Assembly (NCBI GenBank): GCA_963699175.1
Contig: OY969418.1
Location: forward strand, 372,001-436,000
DNA length: 64,000 nucleotides
Source: JACPYM01 sp963699175
GTDB taxonomy: Bacteria > Acidobacteriota > Blastocatellia > RBC074
Reading direction: 5' to 3'
This document shows, piece after piece, positions 35,812 to 46,500 of this stretch (positions are counted from its first letter, which is position 1; each line of letters begins with the position of its first letter). A model generated the notes under the pieces. It did no database searches. It was not told the origin of the DNA and was given only the letters and a program-made list of their open reading frames with translations. The translations under genes were made by a program, and so were the position numbers.

Positions 35812-36558
35812 ATGAGCGTCCGCAAGCATAAACAGATCGCTGAGGTGGAAGAAGAGATTGATTACCCAGAATCGGATGGGCAGCCAATGGCAGAAACCGA
35901 CAAACATCGCGATTTGATGTTCGCCCTGATCGCCGCGCTCCAGCATCACTTTGCGAGCGAGCCAGACGTGTACGTGTCGGGCAACTTACTGCTTTACTAC
36001 ATCGAAGGCGATCCGACCAAATGTGTCGCTCCCGATGTTTTCGTTGTGCGTGGCGTGGCTAAACACGAACGGCGCATCTACAAACTTTGGGAAGAAGGGC
36101 ACGCGCCGAACGTGGTAATTGAAATCTCTTCGCGCAAAACCACAAAAGAAGATTTGGGATGGAAGAAGCAGTTGTATGCCTGGTTCGGCGTCGCGGAGTA
36201 TTTTATCTTCGATCCAGAATATAAACTCAAGCCGCCGCTGCGCGCCTTTCGTTTGCGCGGCAAGGAATATGTCGAAGCAGCCGTCACCGGCAATCGGACG
36301 ATAAGCTTAGAACTGGGCTTGGAGTTGGTCAATACGGGCAAGACGTTGCGCTTGCTTGATCCGCAAACCGGCCAGTTCTTACCTACGCCACCAGAAGAAA
36401 CCGCCGCGCGCCGTCAAGCCGAGGCGCAAGCCGCAGAAGCCGCCGCCGCGCGCCAGCAAGCTGAAGCGCGGGCCTCAGCAGTCGAAGCCGAGTTGGAACG
36501 ATTGCGTGCTGAACTCGTTCAATTAAAACGTAAGTCCGCCAAGAAGCGCGCCAAGTAA
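35812..36558 (+). CDS. Uma2-family PD-(D/E)XK endonuclease-like protein with coiled-coil tail
   Basis: 248 residues. Residues about 15-180 match the Uma2 (DUF820) fold, with the putative catalytic residues Asp75 in CVAPDVFVV and Glu104 in VVIEISSRKT and a downstream WKKQLYAW helix. The C-terminal 55 residues are Ala/Arg/Glu/Gln-rich and predicted to form a coiled coil ending in a Lys-rich tail, a common extension in Uma2 proteins that may mediate oligomerisation. Uma2 genes are highly multiplied in Acidobacteria and Cyanobacteria; their biological role is poorly known. The 207 bases after it show no clear feature. Confidence 0.85.
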   Translation: MSVRKHKQIAEVEEEIDYPESDGQPMAETDKHRDLMFALIAALQHHFASEPDVYVSGNLLLYYIEGDPTKCVAPDVFVVRGVAKHERRIYKLWEEGHAPNVVIEISSRKTTKEDLGWKKQLYAWFGVAEYFIFDPEYKLKPPLRAFRLRGKEYVEAAVTGNRTISLELGLELVNTGKTLRLLDPQTGQFLPTPPEETAARRQAEAQAAEAAAARQQAEARASAVEAELERLRAELVQLKRKSAKKRAK

Positions 36559-36765
36559 CCGTGAATTATCCGTTGAGTGGCGTAACGACGCGATTAGCCA
36601 GACCAGCACTTTGAAAAAACCGCCGTAGTAGAACGCAAGCTGCGCCCCTTTTGACTCCCACCTAGCTACGCATCCCCGCTGCTTTTGCGCCGGTTGGCAT
36701 TTTTAGTTTGCCCCTTTCGTCTCTTTGCCAATTCATGTTTTGGGCCAAATTACTTGGAGAACCTT

Positions 36766-39700
36766 ATGAGAAAGTCCCTAGGCTGTTTGCTTATCCCTTT
36801 GCTCTGGTTGTGCGCCGCGCCAGCCAGCTTTGCGCAGGATACTGTGACCGGCGCGTTTGAAGGCACCGTCACCAGCAGCCAGACTGGCGACCCAGTGGTG
36901 GGCGCGACTGCCGAGATCATCAACATCGAAACCGGCATCATTATCACCAAGACCACCGATTCGCGCGGACGCTTTTATCAAGGCTTGCTCACCCCAGGCC
37001 TCTATCGCATCCGCGTTAGCTTCCTTGGTTATCAGACGCGCGAAGTTATTCAACGGCTCAACGTCGCGCGCACTGGCGAAGTCGTGCCCGTACCGGTCAC
37101 ACTCGAACCTGCAACAACAGTCGCCACGCCCGCGCCTACGCCAACCACACCGCCAACCACACCGCCAACCACGCCACCGACTACGCCAACGCAACCAACG
37201 CCACCAGCACCACCGGCAACAGCAGGGCCACCAGCTAGCGCGACTACGCCTAGTGCTGCGGCTGCCATTAACTCAATTCGCGCCTTGATCAATACGACCG
37301 ACGGCCAGCGCAGCGGATCATTCAACGAATCGCTAATCAATCTGCTGCCGCTTGGCAATGTGACGTTGACGCGAACCTTTGATGAATTGGCGTTGCTCTT
37401 GCCAGGTGTCGCGCCTGCGCCGCCCACGCTTGGCGTAGTGGCAGGGCCGGGACAAGGGCCGGGTGTCGGCACGGCTGGTCAGTTTTCCGTCAACGGCCTG
37501 CGCTCACGCAGCAACAATTTCACGGTGGATGGCTCGGATAATAACGACGAAGACATCGGCGTGCGGCGGCAAGGCTTCACGGCGCTTGTGCCGCAGACTA
37601 TCGAATCAGTGCGCGAGTATCAGGCCATCACCTTGCTTGCGCCCGCGCAGTTCGGGCGCAACATCGGCGGCAACGTCAACGCTGTTTCCAAATCGGGCGG
37701 CAGTGGCGTGCACGGCAATTTGTATGGGTTTCTCAACACCAGCCATTTGAATGCGCGCAACTATTTCGACACTACCAACGGCACTGACACAACGGCCTTG
37801 CGTGCGGGCGTCAATCAGCGCGTGCTGTTGCGCCAATTGGTCAATGGCGTGGCGGTTGACACGCCCATCACTGTGACTAATCAGAGCGCTGGCGAAGATT
37901 CTTTCACGCTCGGCAAAGTCGGCGCAGTGCTGGGCGGCCCCGTTATTCAGCAAAAGACTTTCTACTTTTTTTCTTTCGAGCAGCAGCTTATCAACGCCAC
38001 ACACGAAGAGAGCTTTGCTGTGCCAACGCTCGAGCAACGCGGCGTGCTGGGCAGCGGCGCGACGGGGTTGGCGACCGACCCATTCACTGGCAGAGCGGTT
38101 TTAGCGCGCCCGGTCGGAGCCAATGCGCCGATCATCTTTAGCCTCTTCCCTTTTCCCAATAACCCACAGGGCGTTTATGGCCGTAACACTTTTACGCAGA
38201 ACTTGCCCGCGAGCGCGCGTGGCACGGTCTTTTCGGCCAAGCTCGATCACAATTTCAAACTGCATGAACGCACGCAGAGCGCGACCGGGCGTTACAACTT
38301 CACCAATGATTGGCGCGAGATTCCCGTCACGGGCGGCGCGCTCTTCTCGACGCTCAAGCCGCGCGTGCGTGCGCAGAATTTTTCCTTCTTCTTCAACAGC
38401 CAGGTCAGCGCGCCAAACTCAGTGACAGAGAAGTTCAATCAAGTGCGTCTCTCGTATGGCCGCACGCGATTGCGCTTTGATGAAGTGCGCGACACGCAGT
38501 TCTTGCAACCGAGCAATACGCCGTTCCTGCTCGACGCGCCAGTCTTTACCAATCGCACCGTGCCGGTGGGCGACGCAAATACGCGCGACGTGATCTTCAC
38601 GCGCGATCGCGAAGAGTTTGAATCGGTCTTCCCACTCGGCCAAGTCAGCGTGGCTGGCTTCAGCCCCGTCGGCGTAAACGTCTTCAACTTCCCGCAACGG
38701 CGCGTCAACAACACCTATCAAGTGGCCGATGTCTTCACGCTGCGCAAAGGCGATCACAATTTTGCCTTCGGCGCGGACTTCCGGCGCAGCGAGTTGAACA
38801 GCGACCTGCCACGCGTGGCGCGCCCGCTGGTCGTCTACAACGGTGGGCCGCGCTTGGTAAATGATAACGGCGTTATCAGACTCCCCGGCCCGAATGATCG
38901 GACACCGTATTTGCGGCCTGAAGATTTGGTGGCGCTCGATGCGCCCAGCGCTTTCTTCCTCACCATCAACAGCGTGGGTGAAGGCGCGAACATCAATCTG
39001 CGTTTCTATCAAGACGACATTTTCGCGCAGGATACTTGGAAGCTGCGGCCCAATCTTTCGCTGGCGCTGGGCCTGCGTTACGAATACAACACGCCGCCGT
39101 TCGAGGTGAACGATTTGATTGAGCACACCTTCACCGATCCGGCGTTGAACCAAGCGCCGGGCTTGCGCACCTTCATTGACGGGCGGACTGAAATCTTCGA
39201 GCCGGATCGCAACAACTTTGCGCCACGCCTGGGGCTGGCTTACGCGCCCAAACTTTTCGGACGCGACCGCGTGACGGTCTTCCGCGCCGGTTACGGCATC
39301 TTTTACGATCAGGCGCTGGGCGCGGTCGTGAGCCAATCGCGCAATGTCTTCCCGACGTTCTTGACACTCAATTTCGGCGGGCTGCGCGCGTTCAATACCA
39401 ATCAACAGATCACTTTTATCAACCCGGCGCGCTTTGTCATCGGCAATCAATCTATTGTCAGAGAAGGCACGATCAATCAGCTCAATGCGGCGCTGGGTGT
39501 CAATGGCGTGCTCAACTATTTGAATGGCAGCAGCGCCGCTGGCGGCCAACCCTTCCCCGACGCACTCGGCCTCACACTGCCGACGCGCGAACTGGACACG
39601 CCATCGAGCCATCATTACTCATTCGCCTTCGAGCAACAATTCAACGCGAACCTGACGGCCTCGTTGGCTTACGTCGGCACGTTGGGGCGCAACCTGCTGC

Positions 39701-40551
39701 GCTTCACCACGCCCAATCTTGGGCCAGGAGCGGTACTCGCGCCAGCCAGTTTGGTTGCCGGTGGCGTGCCAGCCATTAACGGGCGCATCGTCACGCCACC
39801 GCGTTCGGTCAGCGGCGTCGGCGCGGTCTACCTGTTTGCGGGAAATGCGGAATCGCGTTACGACGCGCTGCAATTGCAATTGCGCGGGCGGCTGCAACGC
39901 GGGCTGGAATTTCTAGCGGGCTACACCTACGCGCACGCGATTGACGAGGTCTCGGATGTCTTCGATCTGGCGGGGGCATACAGCTTGCCGCAAAACAGTG
40001 CGCAGTTACCTGCTGAACGTGGCTCGGCCAATTTCGATCTGCGCCATCGGTTCGCGTACTACTTCACCTACGATTTCTCGGCGCTTGGCCAGCACTGGCT
40101 GCTGGATGGATTGCAACTGGCGGGCACAGGGCAATTCAACACGGGGCCGGCGTTCACGGTCAACAGCCTGTTTGACATCAACCTCGACGGCAATTTGACT
40201 GATCGGTTGAATACAACGAGCGGCTTGTCCGTCACTGGTGATGGTCGGCAGCCTTTGGTGTTGACCGCGAGCGATACGTTCAGCATGCTCGCGCCGATTG
40301 GTCAGGATGGGCGCGTTGGACGCAATACGTTCAGCGCGGACGGCTTGGCTGTCGTTGACCTGGCAGTCATCAAGCAATTCAAGTTTAGCGCCCAGCAACG
40401 ATTGAGCCTGCGCGCCGAATTTTTCAACCTCTTCAACCACACCAATTTCAGCATCCCGGTGCGTTTGCTCGAAGCGCCCGGCTTTGGTTTGGCGACGCGC
40501 ACGCTGACGCCAGCGCGCCGCATTCAATTTGCCTTGAAGTACGAGTTTTGA
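36766..40551 (+). CDS. TonB-dependent receptor, Oar-like, with Pro/Thr-rich linker
   Basis: The start is set at ATG 36766 after a TTGGAGA site, giving a signal peptide ending at ASFAQ; the upstream in-frame extension has no leader character. The 1261-residue product has a carboxypeptidase-regulatory domain (about 27-115), a repetitive TTPP/TPTP linker (about 120-165) not seen in the other two receptors here, a plug (about 175-320; VNGLRSRSNNFTVDGSDNN) and a barrel ending FALKYEF. Oar-like outer-membrane receptor, substrate unknown. The next gene, a giant Kelch protein, starts 39 bases later, so the pair could be expressed together. Confidence 0.92.
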   Translation: MRKSLGCLLIPLLWLCAAPASFAQDTVTGAFEGTVTSSQTGDPVVGATAEIINIETGIIITKTTDSRGRFYQGLLTPGLYRIRVSFLGYQTREVIQRLNVARTGEVVPVPVTLEPATTVATPAPTPTTPPTTPPTTPPTTPTQPTPPAPPATAGPPASATTPSAAAAINSIRALINTTDGQRSGSFNESLINLLPLGNVTLTRTFDELALLLPGVAPAPPTLGVVAGPGQGPGVGTAGQFSVNGLRSRSNNFTVDGSDNNDEDIGVRRQGFTALVPQTIESVREYQAITLLAPAQFGRNIGGNVNAVSKSGGSGVHGNLYGFLNTSHLNARNYFDTTNGTDTTALRAGVNQRVLLRQLVNGVAVDTPITVTNQSAGEDSFTLGKVGAVLGGPVIQQKTFYFFSFEQQLINATHEESFAVPTLEQRGVLGSGATGLATDPFTGRAVLARPVGANAPIIFSLFPFPNNPQGVYGRNTFTQNLPASARGTVFSAKLDHNFKLHERTQSATGRYNFTNDWREIPVTGGALFSTLKPRVRAQNFSFFFNSQVSAPNSVTEKFNQVRLSYGRTRLRFDEVRDTQFLQPSNTPFLLDAPVFTNRTVPVGDANTRDVIFTRDREEFESVFPLGQVSVAGFSPVGVNVFNFPQRRVNNTYQVADVFTLRKGDHNFAFGADFRRSELNSDLPRVARPLVVYNGGPRLVNDNGVIRLPGPNDRTPYLRPEDLVALDAPSAFFLTINSVGEGANINLRFYQDDIFAQDTWKLRPNLSLALGLRYEYNTPPFEVNDLIEHTFTDPALNQAPGLRTFIDGRTEIFEPDRNNFAPRLGLAYAPKLFGRDRVTVFRAGYGIFYDQALGAVVSQSRNVFPTFLTLNFGGLRAFNTNQQITFINPARFVIGNQSIVREGTINQLNAALGVNGVLNYLNGSSAAGGQPFPDALGLTLPTRELDTPSSHHYSFAFEQQFNANLTASLAYVGTLGRNLLRFTTPNLGPGAVLAPASLVAGGVPAINGRIVTPPRSVSGVGAVYLFAGNAESRYDALQLQLRGRLQRGLEFLAGYTYAHAIDEVSDVFDLAGAYSLPQNSAQLPAERGSANFDLRHRFAYYFTYDFSALGQHWLLDGLQLAGTGQFNTGPAFTVNSLFDINLDGNLTDRLNTTSGLSVTGDGRQPLVLTASDTFSMLAPIGQDGRVGRNTFSADGLAVVDLAVIKQFKFSAQQRLSLRAEFFNLFNHTNFSIPVRLLEAPGFGLATRTLTPARRIQFALKYEF

Positions 40552-40590
40552 GTTGAGCGATAGATAACTGTTTCGCGAAAGGAGTTAGCC

Positions 40591-43500
40591 ATGCGTTCGT
40601 CATCATCCTCAGTTTCATTCAAACATGCTTTGCGCTTTACGCTGCTGTGCTTGCTGGCAACCAGCGCGTTGTTACACGCGCGACCACCAAGTGTACTTTC
40701 ATCCAACCAATCACAAATCACTCAGAGCCTAGCTCCTGAAATCAACACCGGCGCACTCAGCACAGCGCGAGAAGGCCACACAGCTACGCTTTTGCAAAAC
40801 GGCAAAGTCCTGGTGGCGGGCGGACGTAACGGCAACACCATACATAACACCGCGGAAGTCTACGACCCGGCGACCGCTACTTGGGCCTCAGCCGGTACGC
40901 TCAGCAACGCGCGTTACGGGCACAGCGCCGTGCTGTTGCGCAACGGGTTAGTGCTAGTGATTGGCGGGCAAGGCAGCAACGGGTTTCTCAATTCGGCGGA
41001 AATTTACGATCCGTCGAACAATAACTGGCAACCCGCCCTGCTTAGCCAGATGAATACGGCGCGTTTTCACGCAACCGCAACATTATTGACCAGCGGGCGC
41101 GTGCTGGTGGCGGGCGGGATGAACAGCGGCGGCTATTTGCGCAGCGCCGAGTTGTATGACCCAACCTCGCGCAACTGGACGCGACTCGATCCGGGAAACA
41201 ATCCGGCGGGCAATTTGACCGACGCGCGCGCCGAACATTCGGCGACGTTGTTGACCGATGGGCGAGTGTTGGTCGCGGGCGGCTTTAACGGCACTGCGGC
41301 ACTGCGGACGGCAGAGTTATTCGAGCCGAACACGAACCGCTGGCGAAGAGTTGGCGACTTGACGACGCCACGCCGCCAGCATACGGCGACGCTGTTGCCC
41401 GACAGCACGGTGTTAGTAGCGGGCGGTCTGAACGGCGCAACGGCGCTCAACAGCTCCGAAACTTATAACTCAGCGACCAGCGCGTGGACAGCGAGCGGCA
41501 ATCTTGCAAGCGGTAGAAGTGCGCAGACGGCGACGCTGTTACCTAATGGCCGCGTCCTGGTTGCAGGCGGAAAGAATGGGGCGGGCAGTCCGCTCAATGC
41601 GGCAGAGGTTTATAACTATCTCTCCAGGTCGTGGAGCGGTGCGCCACTGCCTCCGCCCTTTCCCAACACGCAGTTCTTCAACCTGAGCGACGCACGGAGC
41701 GACCATACGGCCACCATGCTACCGAATGGGCGAGTGTTGATAGCAGGCGGACTCGGCAATGACAGCACAGCTTTGAATAGCGCCGAGCTATATGAGTACG
41801 CCGCTGGCTCCTGGGCTTTGACGAAGAATGTTTCCACCAACGCAACAACGCAATTGGCCATAGCGCGCGCCGGACATACGGCCACGCTGTTGCCCACCGG
41901 AAAAGTCCTGGTGGCGGGCGGAGTGGGTTCGAATAGCCCGCTGATTGCATCCAATAGCGCGGAACTGTACGACCCGACGACGGGGACGTGGTCACCAACC
42001 GGCTCGCTCAATAATGCCCGGTTCAATCACACGGCGATCTTGCTGCCAAACGGCAAAGTGCTGGTCATCGGCGGGCAAAACGATCCAGGCATCAGCACTG
42101 CCGAATTGTACGACCCGGTGACGGGCTTCTGGACGAACACGCCAGCGCCGGGTGTGCCGCGTTATTCTCACACGGCGACCTTGTTGCCAAATGGATTGGT
42201 GCTGGTGGTGGGAGGCATTGGGTTCAGCGGAGTGCGGACGGCCAGTGTTCAATTGTTTGATCCGAACGGAGGCGCGAATGGAAGCTGGAGCAACGGGCCT
42301 CCCCTTCCAGCGGTGCGTTCCAATCACTCGGCTACGCTCTTGCCCAATGGCACAGTCTTCGTCTTTGGTGGTTTTGCCACCAACACCACAGCTTTCAATA
42401 CAGGAGCGATTTTTACCCCGGCAGGCACTAGCGGTTCGTGGGCTTCTCTTAGCTTTACTGACACTGGCTCTACGGCAGCGCCTGCGTTCCGTCATTCTCA
42501 TTCAGCCACGCTGCTGCCCACTAACAAAGTCTTGATTGCAGGTGGACGCGGCGGAACTAATGCGAGCAATATCAGTATTGCGATTGGGACTGCCGACATC
42601 TTCAACATCAGCACGAGCACCTTCGAGCGTGACCGAGCGACCGTTGCCAGCCGCCTCGATCACACAGCCACGCTGCTGCCAAGCGGCAAGGTACTGATAT
42701 TTGGCGGACAAACGATCAGCTCATCGGGCAGCAGTTGTGGCAATCCATCCGCCATTCCGGCTGCACAACTCTTCGATCCCTTCGTGCCGGCAGGCACGGC
42801 GGTAACGCAAGTCGCTAACCCGCTCCAAGCGCGCAATGCGCACACGGCCACGTTATTGCCGACGGGCCAAGTCTTGATTGCAGGTGGACAGGCGGCTGAG
42901 GTGCTTCCCGACTGTGCCGACACGCTGCTCAATCAGAGTGAGTTGTACGACACAGGATTGGGCTTTCAAGAGAACTGGCGACCGATTATCAGCTTCCTTT
43001 CCGCATCACAAAATTTCCTGACCATCAACGGCGCGCAATTCCAGGGCATCTCCGAAGCGTCGGGCCACGGCGCGCAAAGCTCTGCGACTAATTATCCGGT
43101 CGCGCAATTGCGCAGCCTAGGAAGCGAACGCCTGGCCTTTCTGCCAGTCAATAGCGTCAACGGCTGGTCGAACAACACGTTCAACTACAACGCGCTTGCA
43201 AACTTTGCGCCTGGCCCGGCGTTGCTCACGATCTATGCCAACGGCATTCCGAGCCTGGCGCGTGTCGTCAACAGCAACGGCAGCAATTTCAGCTTCCCCA
43301 ACGCGCCACCGACCGGTTCGATCAGCGGACGAGTTATTTTGCACAATGGCGAAGGATTGGTGGCCAATGTGATGCTCGAACCGGTGCAAGGCTCGCCTGC
43401 TGGTTGCACGACAGCGCGCACAATCACAACCGGGCCAACCGGCGACTTCGCCTTCCGCGATCTGGTGATCAGGCCAACACCGCCGACCATCAGTTGCGGG

Positions 43501-46500
43501 CCTAATCTCTCTTTCAACTGCGCCTCGGCGAACGGATGCACCGTGCCGTATCAAACTCCTACTGCTAGCCCCGCTGGCGCGACGGTCAGTTGCATACCGG
43601 CATCAGGCGCAGTGTTCCCAATTGGCACGACTAACGTCAATTGCACGGCTACCAATTCGGGTGGCAGCGCATCGTGTAGTTTTGCCATCACGCTCGTCAT
43701 ACCAACCACGCTCACTCTCACTTGTCCGCCTAATCCTGCGCCTGTCACCGCGAATCCTGGCACAATCCCAACTGCGCCAGTGTTCTTTGCAGCGCCAGTC
43801 GCCAATCCCTCGCAAGGAACTACAACAACCTGCTCTCACACATCAGGCCAGTCCTTCCCCGTCGGAACGACACGCGTCACTTGCACAGCAACTAATCAAA
43901 GCCTCAATCAACAGGCTACTTGTGGTTTCAACGTGACCGTACTCCCGGCTGGCCCCGGTTTTGCGACCAGGCCTTTAGTCACGACTCCGCCGGCAGCAAA
44001 CTACCCGATAGCGACGCCGCTCGACGAGTCTTCGTCAACTGGCCAAACCAATGAATTGGCGAAGGCTTCATCACCGGAGCAGGGCCAGACCTTTTGTCGC
44101 TATCGCATTACTCCGACAGCGACCGCCGGCAACCGCACGCTCAATTTCTTCCCCACTGCGGCGATCTTCAATATGGTGGACAATACGCTGAGCTTCTCTG
44201 AACCGACGGAGCGCGCGACCAATGCGTTGAGCGAGCCGACGCAGACCGGCGAGCAGAATTGCACTAACTGCGTGAATAATATCTTTGTCTCGAATGGGCC
44301 GACTTATGTTCTCTCCGGCCGCGTGCAAAAGCCGGATGGTCAGGCGGTCGCGGATGTGAACCTGGAATTTTCTGTGCCCTACGCCATCCTGGATGATCGG
44401 CTCACTTGCTACCAAAATGGCGCGCCGATTAAATGCACAACGCCTGGGGCGAAGACAATCAATGGCGATACTTGCACCCGCGCCAGCACCAATCCGCTCG
44501 ACCCTGCTGCCGAATTCCATTGTGTGTGCACACAGGAAAGTAACGGCGCCTGCGAAAAAACTGTGCTGGCGCGCTATCCGACTCCGCCATTGCCTGTTGC
44601 GGAACCGAACCTGGCCTTGCGTTGGTCTCCTTTTGATTGGCAGCGGCCCATCTTCCAGATCAACCCCGACGGCACTTTCACCATCGCCAACGTACCCCAC
44701 GGGGCCAATGCCATTGTCACGCCGCAAAATCGTGCGGGTGGCACGCAATACAGCTTCAGTTATCAACCGCTCGTGCCGCCGGGTTTGCCGCCGCAGTCTT
44801 TCATCCGCATTGACCGTGTGGAGCAGACTTACGCCAACCAAACAATCACGGCGCAAACTGCCTGCACTCCGCCGAGCGCGAACATCACGCCAGCCGCTGC
44901 TCAGGTTTGCGCCAACTCGACTAGCAATATGGCTTCCGTACCCGACGCTGGCGCTGGCGCAACTTACAACTGGACGATTACGAACGGCACAATCACTGGC
45001 GGACAAAACACGCGCAACGTTACCTACACTGCTGGTGCAGCAGGCAGCGTCATGCTCAATGTGACTGTCAGCGTGGGGGCAGGGTGTAGCACCAGCAATT
45101 CCATCGCGATTCCTATAGTGCCGCTGCCCACTGCCAACGCGGGAGCCGATCAGGCGCTCTGTCAATCCGCGAGTGGCACGACGGCATTCACCGTCACTGG
45201 CGCGGTGGCGAACGGCTCGCCTACGTGGAGCGTGATCAACCTCACCGGCACAGCCGCTGCAACAATCGTCACGCCAAATGCGGTAACGACCAATGTCAAC
45301 GTCACAGGCAACGGCACTGTCACTCTCCGTTTGACCGTCACGAGCGGCACTGGCTGCGCGCCTACGAGCGATGATGTGTTGTTGATCGTCAACGCATTGC
45401 CTAACGCGCCTGCTATCACTGCGCCTGCCTCAGTCTGTGCAAACTCGACCAACAACCAAGCGAGCGGCCCGGCTGGCGCAAGTAGTTATATGTGGACGAT
45501 CAGCAATGGCACGATCACCGGCGGCGCGACCGCGCAAACCGTGACTTATACAGCAGGCGCAACTGGCAACGTCATGCTGACGCTGCTGGTTACCAATGCT
45601 GCAACATGCGCGGCCAGCAATGCCCTAAATATTCCCATCGCCACCACGCCAACCGTGACGACACAACCGGCCAATCAAACAGCTTGCGAGAACGATTCAG
45701 TCACTTTCACTGCATCAGCCAACAATTCATCGTCCGTCCAATGGCAGATCAGCACGGATGGCGGCGCAAACTTCAATAATGTGCCGGGCGCGAACAATGC
45801 GACGTTGAATATCACGGCCAGCCTGGCACAGAACGGCGCGCGTTATCGCGCCGTCTTCGCAAATTCTTGCGGCCCGATCAACACCAACGCTGCAATCCTG
45901 ACAGTCAATCCGCGGGTGAGCATCGGCACGCAACCGGCCAACCAGGCGGCTTGCGTCGGCGCGTCAGTAACTTTCAACGTCGTGGCAAATGGCGCGGCCC
46001 CGCTTACCTATCAGTGGCGCAAGAATGGTGCGCCAATCAACGGCGCAACCAACAGTAGCATTACGCTCAATGCTGTCACTTCCGCGGACGCGGGCAGTTA
46101 TGATGTCACAATCAACAGCGGCTGCGGCACGACGATGTCCAATGCCGCGCTGCTAACGGTCAATGCATTCGCGCTCGCAGCTCAGAATGCGGCGTTTCCC
46201 GCAACGGGCGGCACAGGCGCAGTTGATCTGACCGCTACAGTCGGCCAATGCACTTGGAATGCAGTGAGCAATGACAGTTGGCTCACTATCACATCGGTCA
46301 CTTCTACTTCCGGCACCGCGCCTAGCTCAGGCACGGGCAATGGTCGCGTCAATTACAGTGTGGCCGCCAATGCCGCTACAACCTCGCGCACTGGGACGTT
46401 GACGATTGCCGGGCTGACTTACACAGTAACGCAATCCGGCTCGGCTCTCGCGCCCCGGCTTGACGCACTCAGCCAGAACTCTGCGCCAGCAGGCAGCGCG

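Noticed and set aside
38419..39615. 398-codon minus-strand frame inside the second TonB-dependent receptor
   Set aside because: Arg-rich antisense shadow of a clear coding gene, with no ribosome site or recognisable domain.
44071..45165. 364-codon minus-strand frame inside the first giant Kelch gene
   Set aside because: Shadow frame; the plus-strand product has continuous domain structure here.
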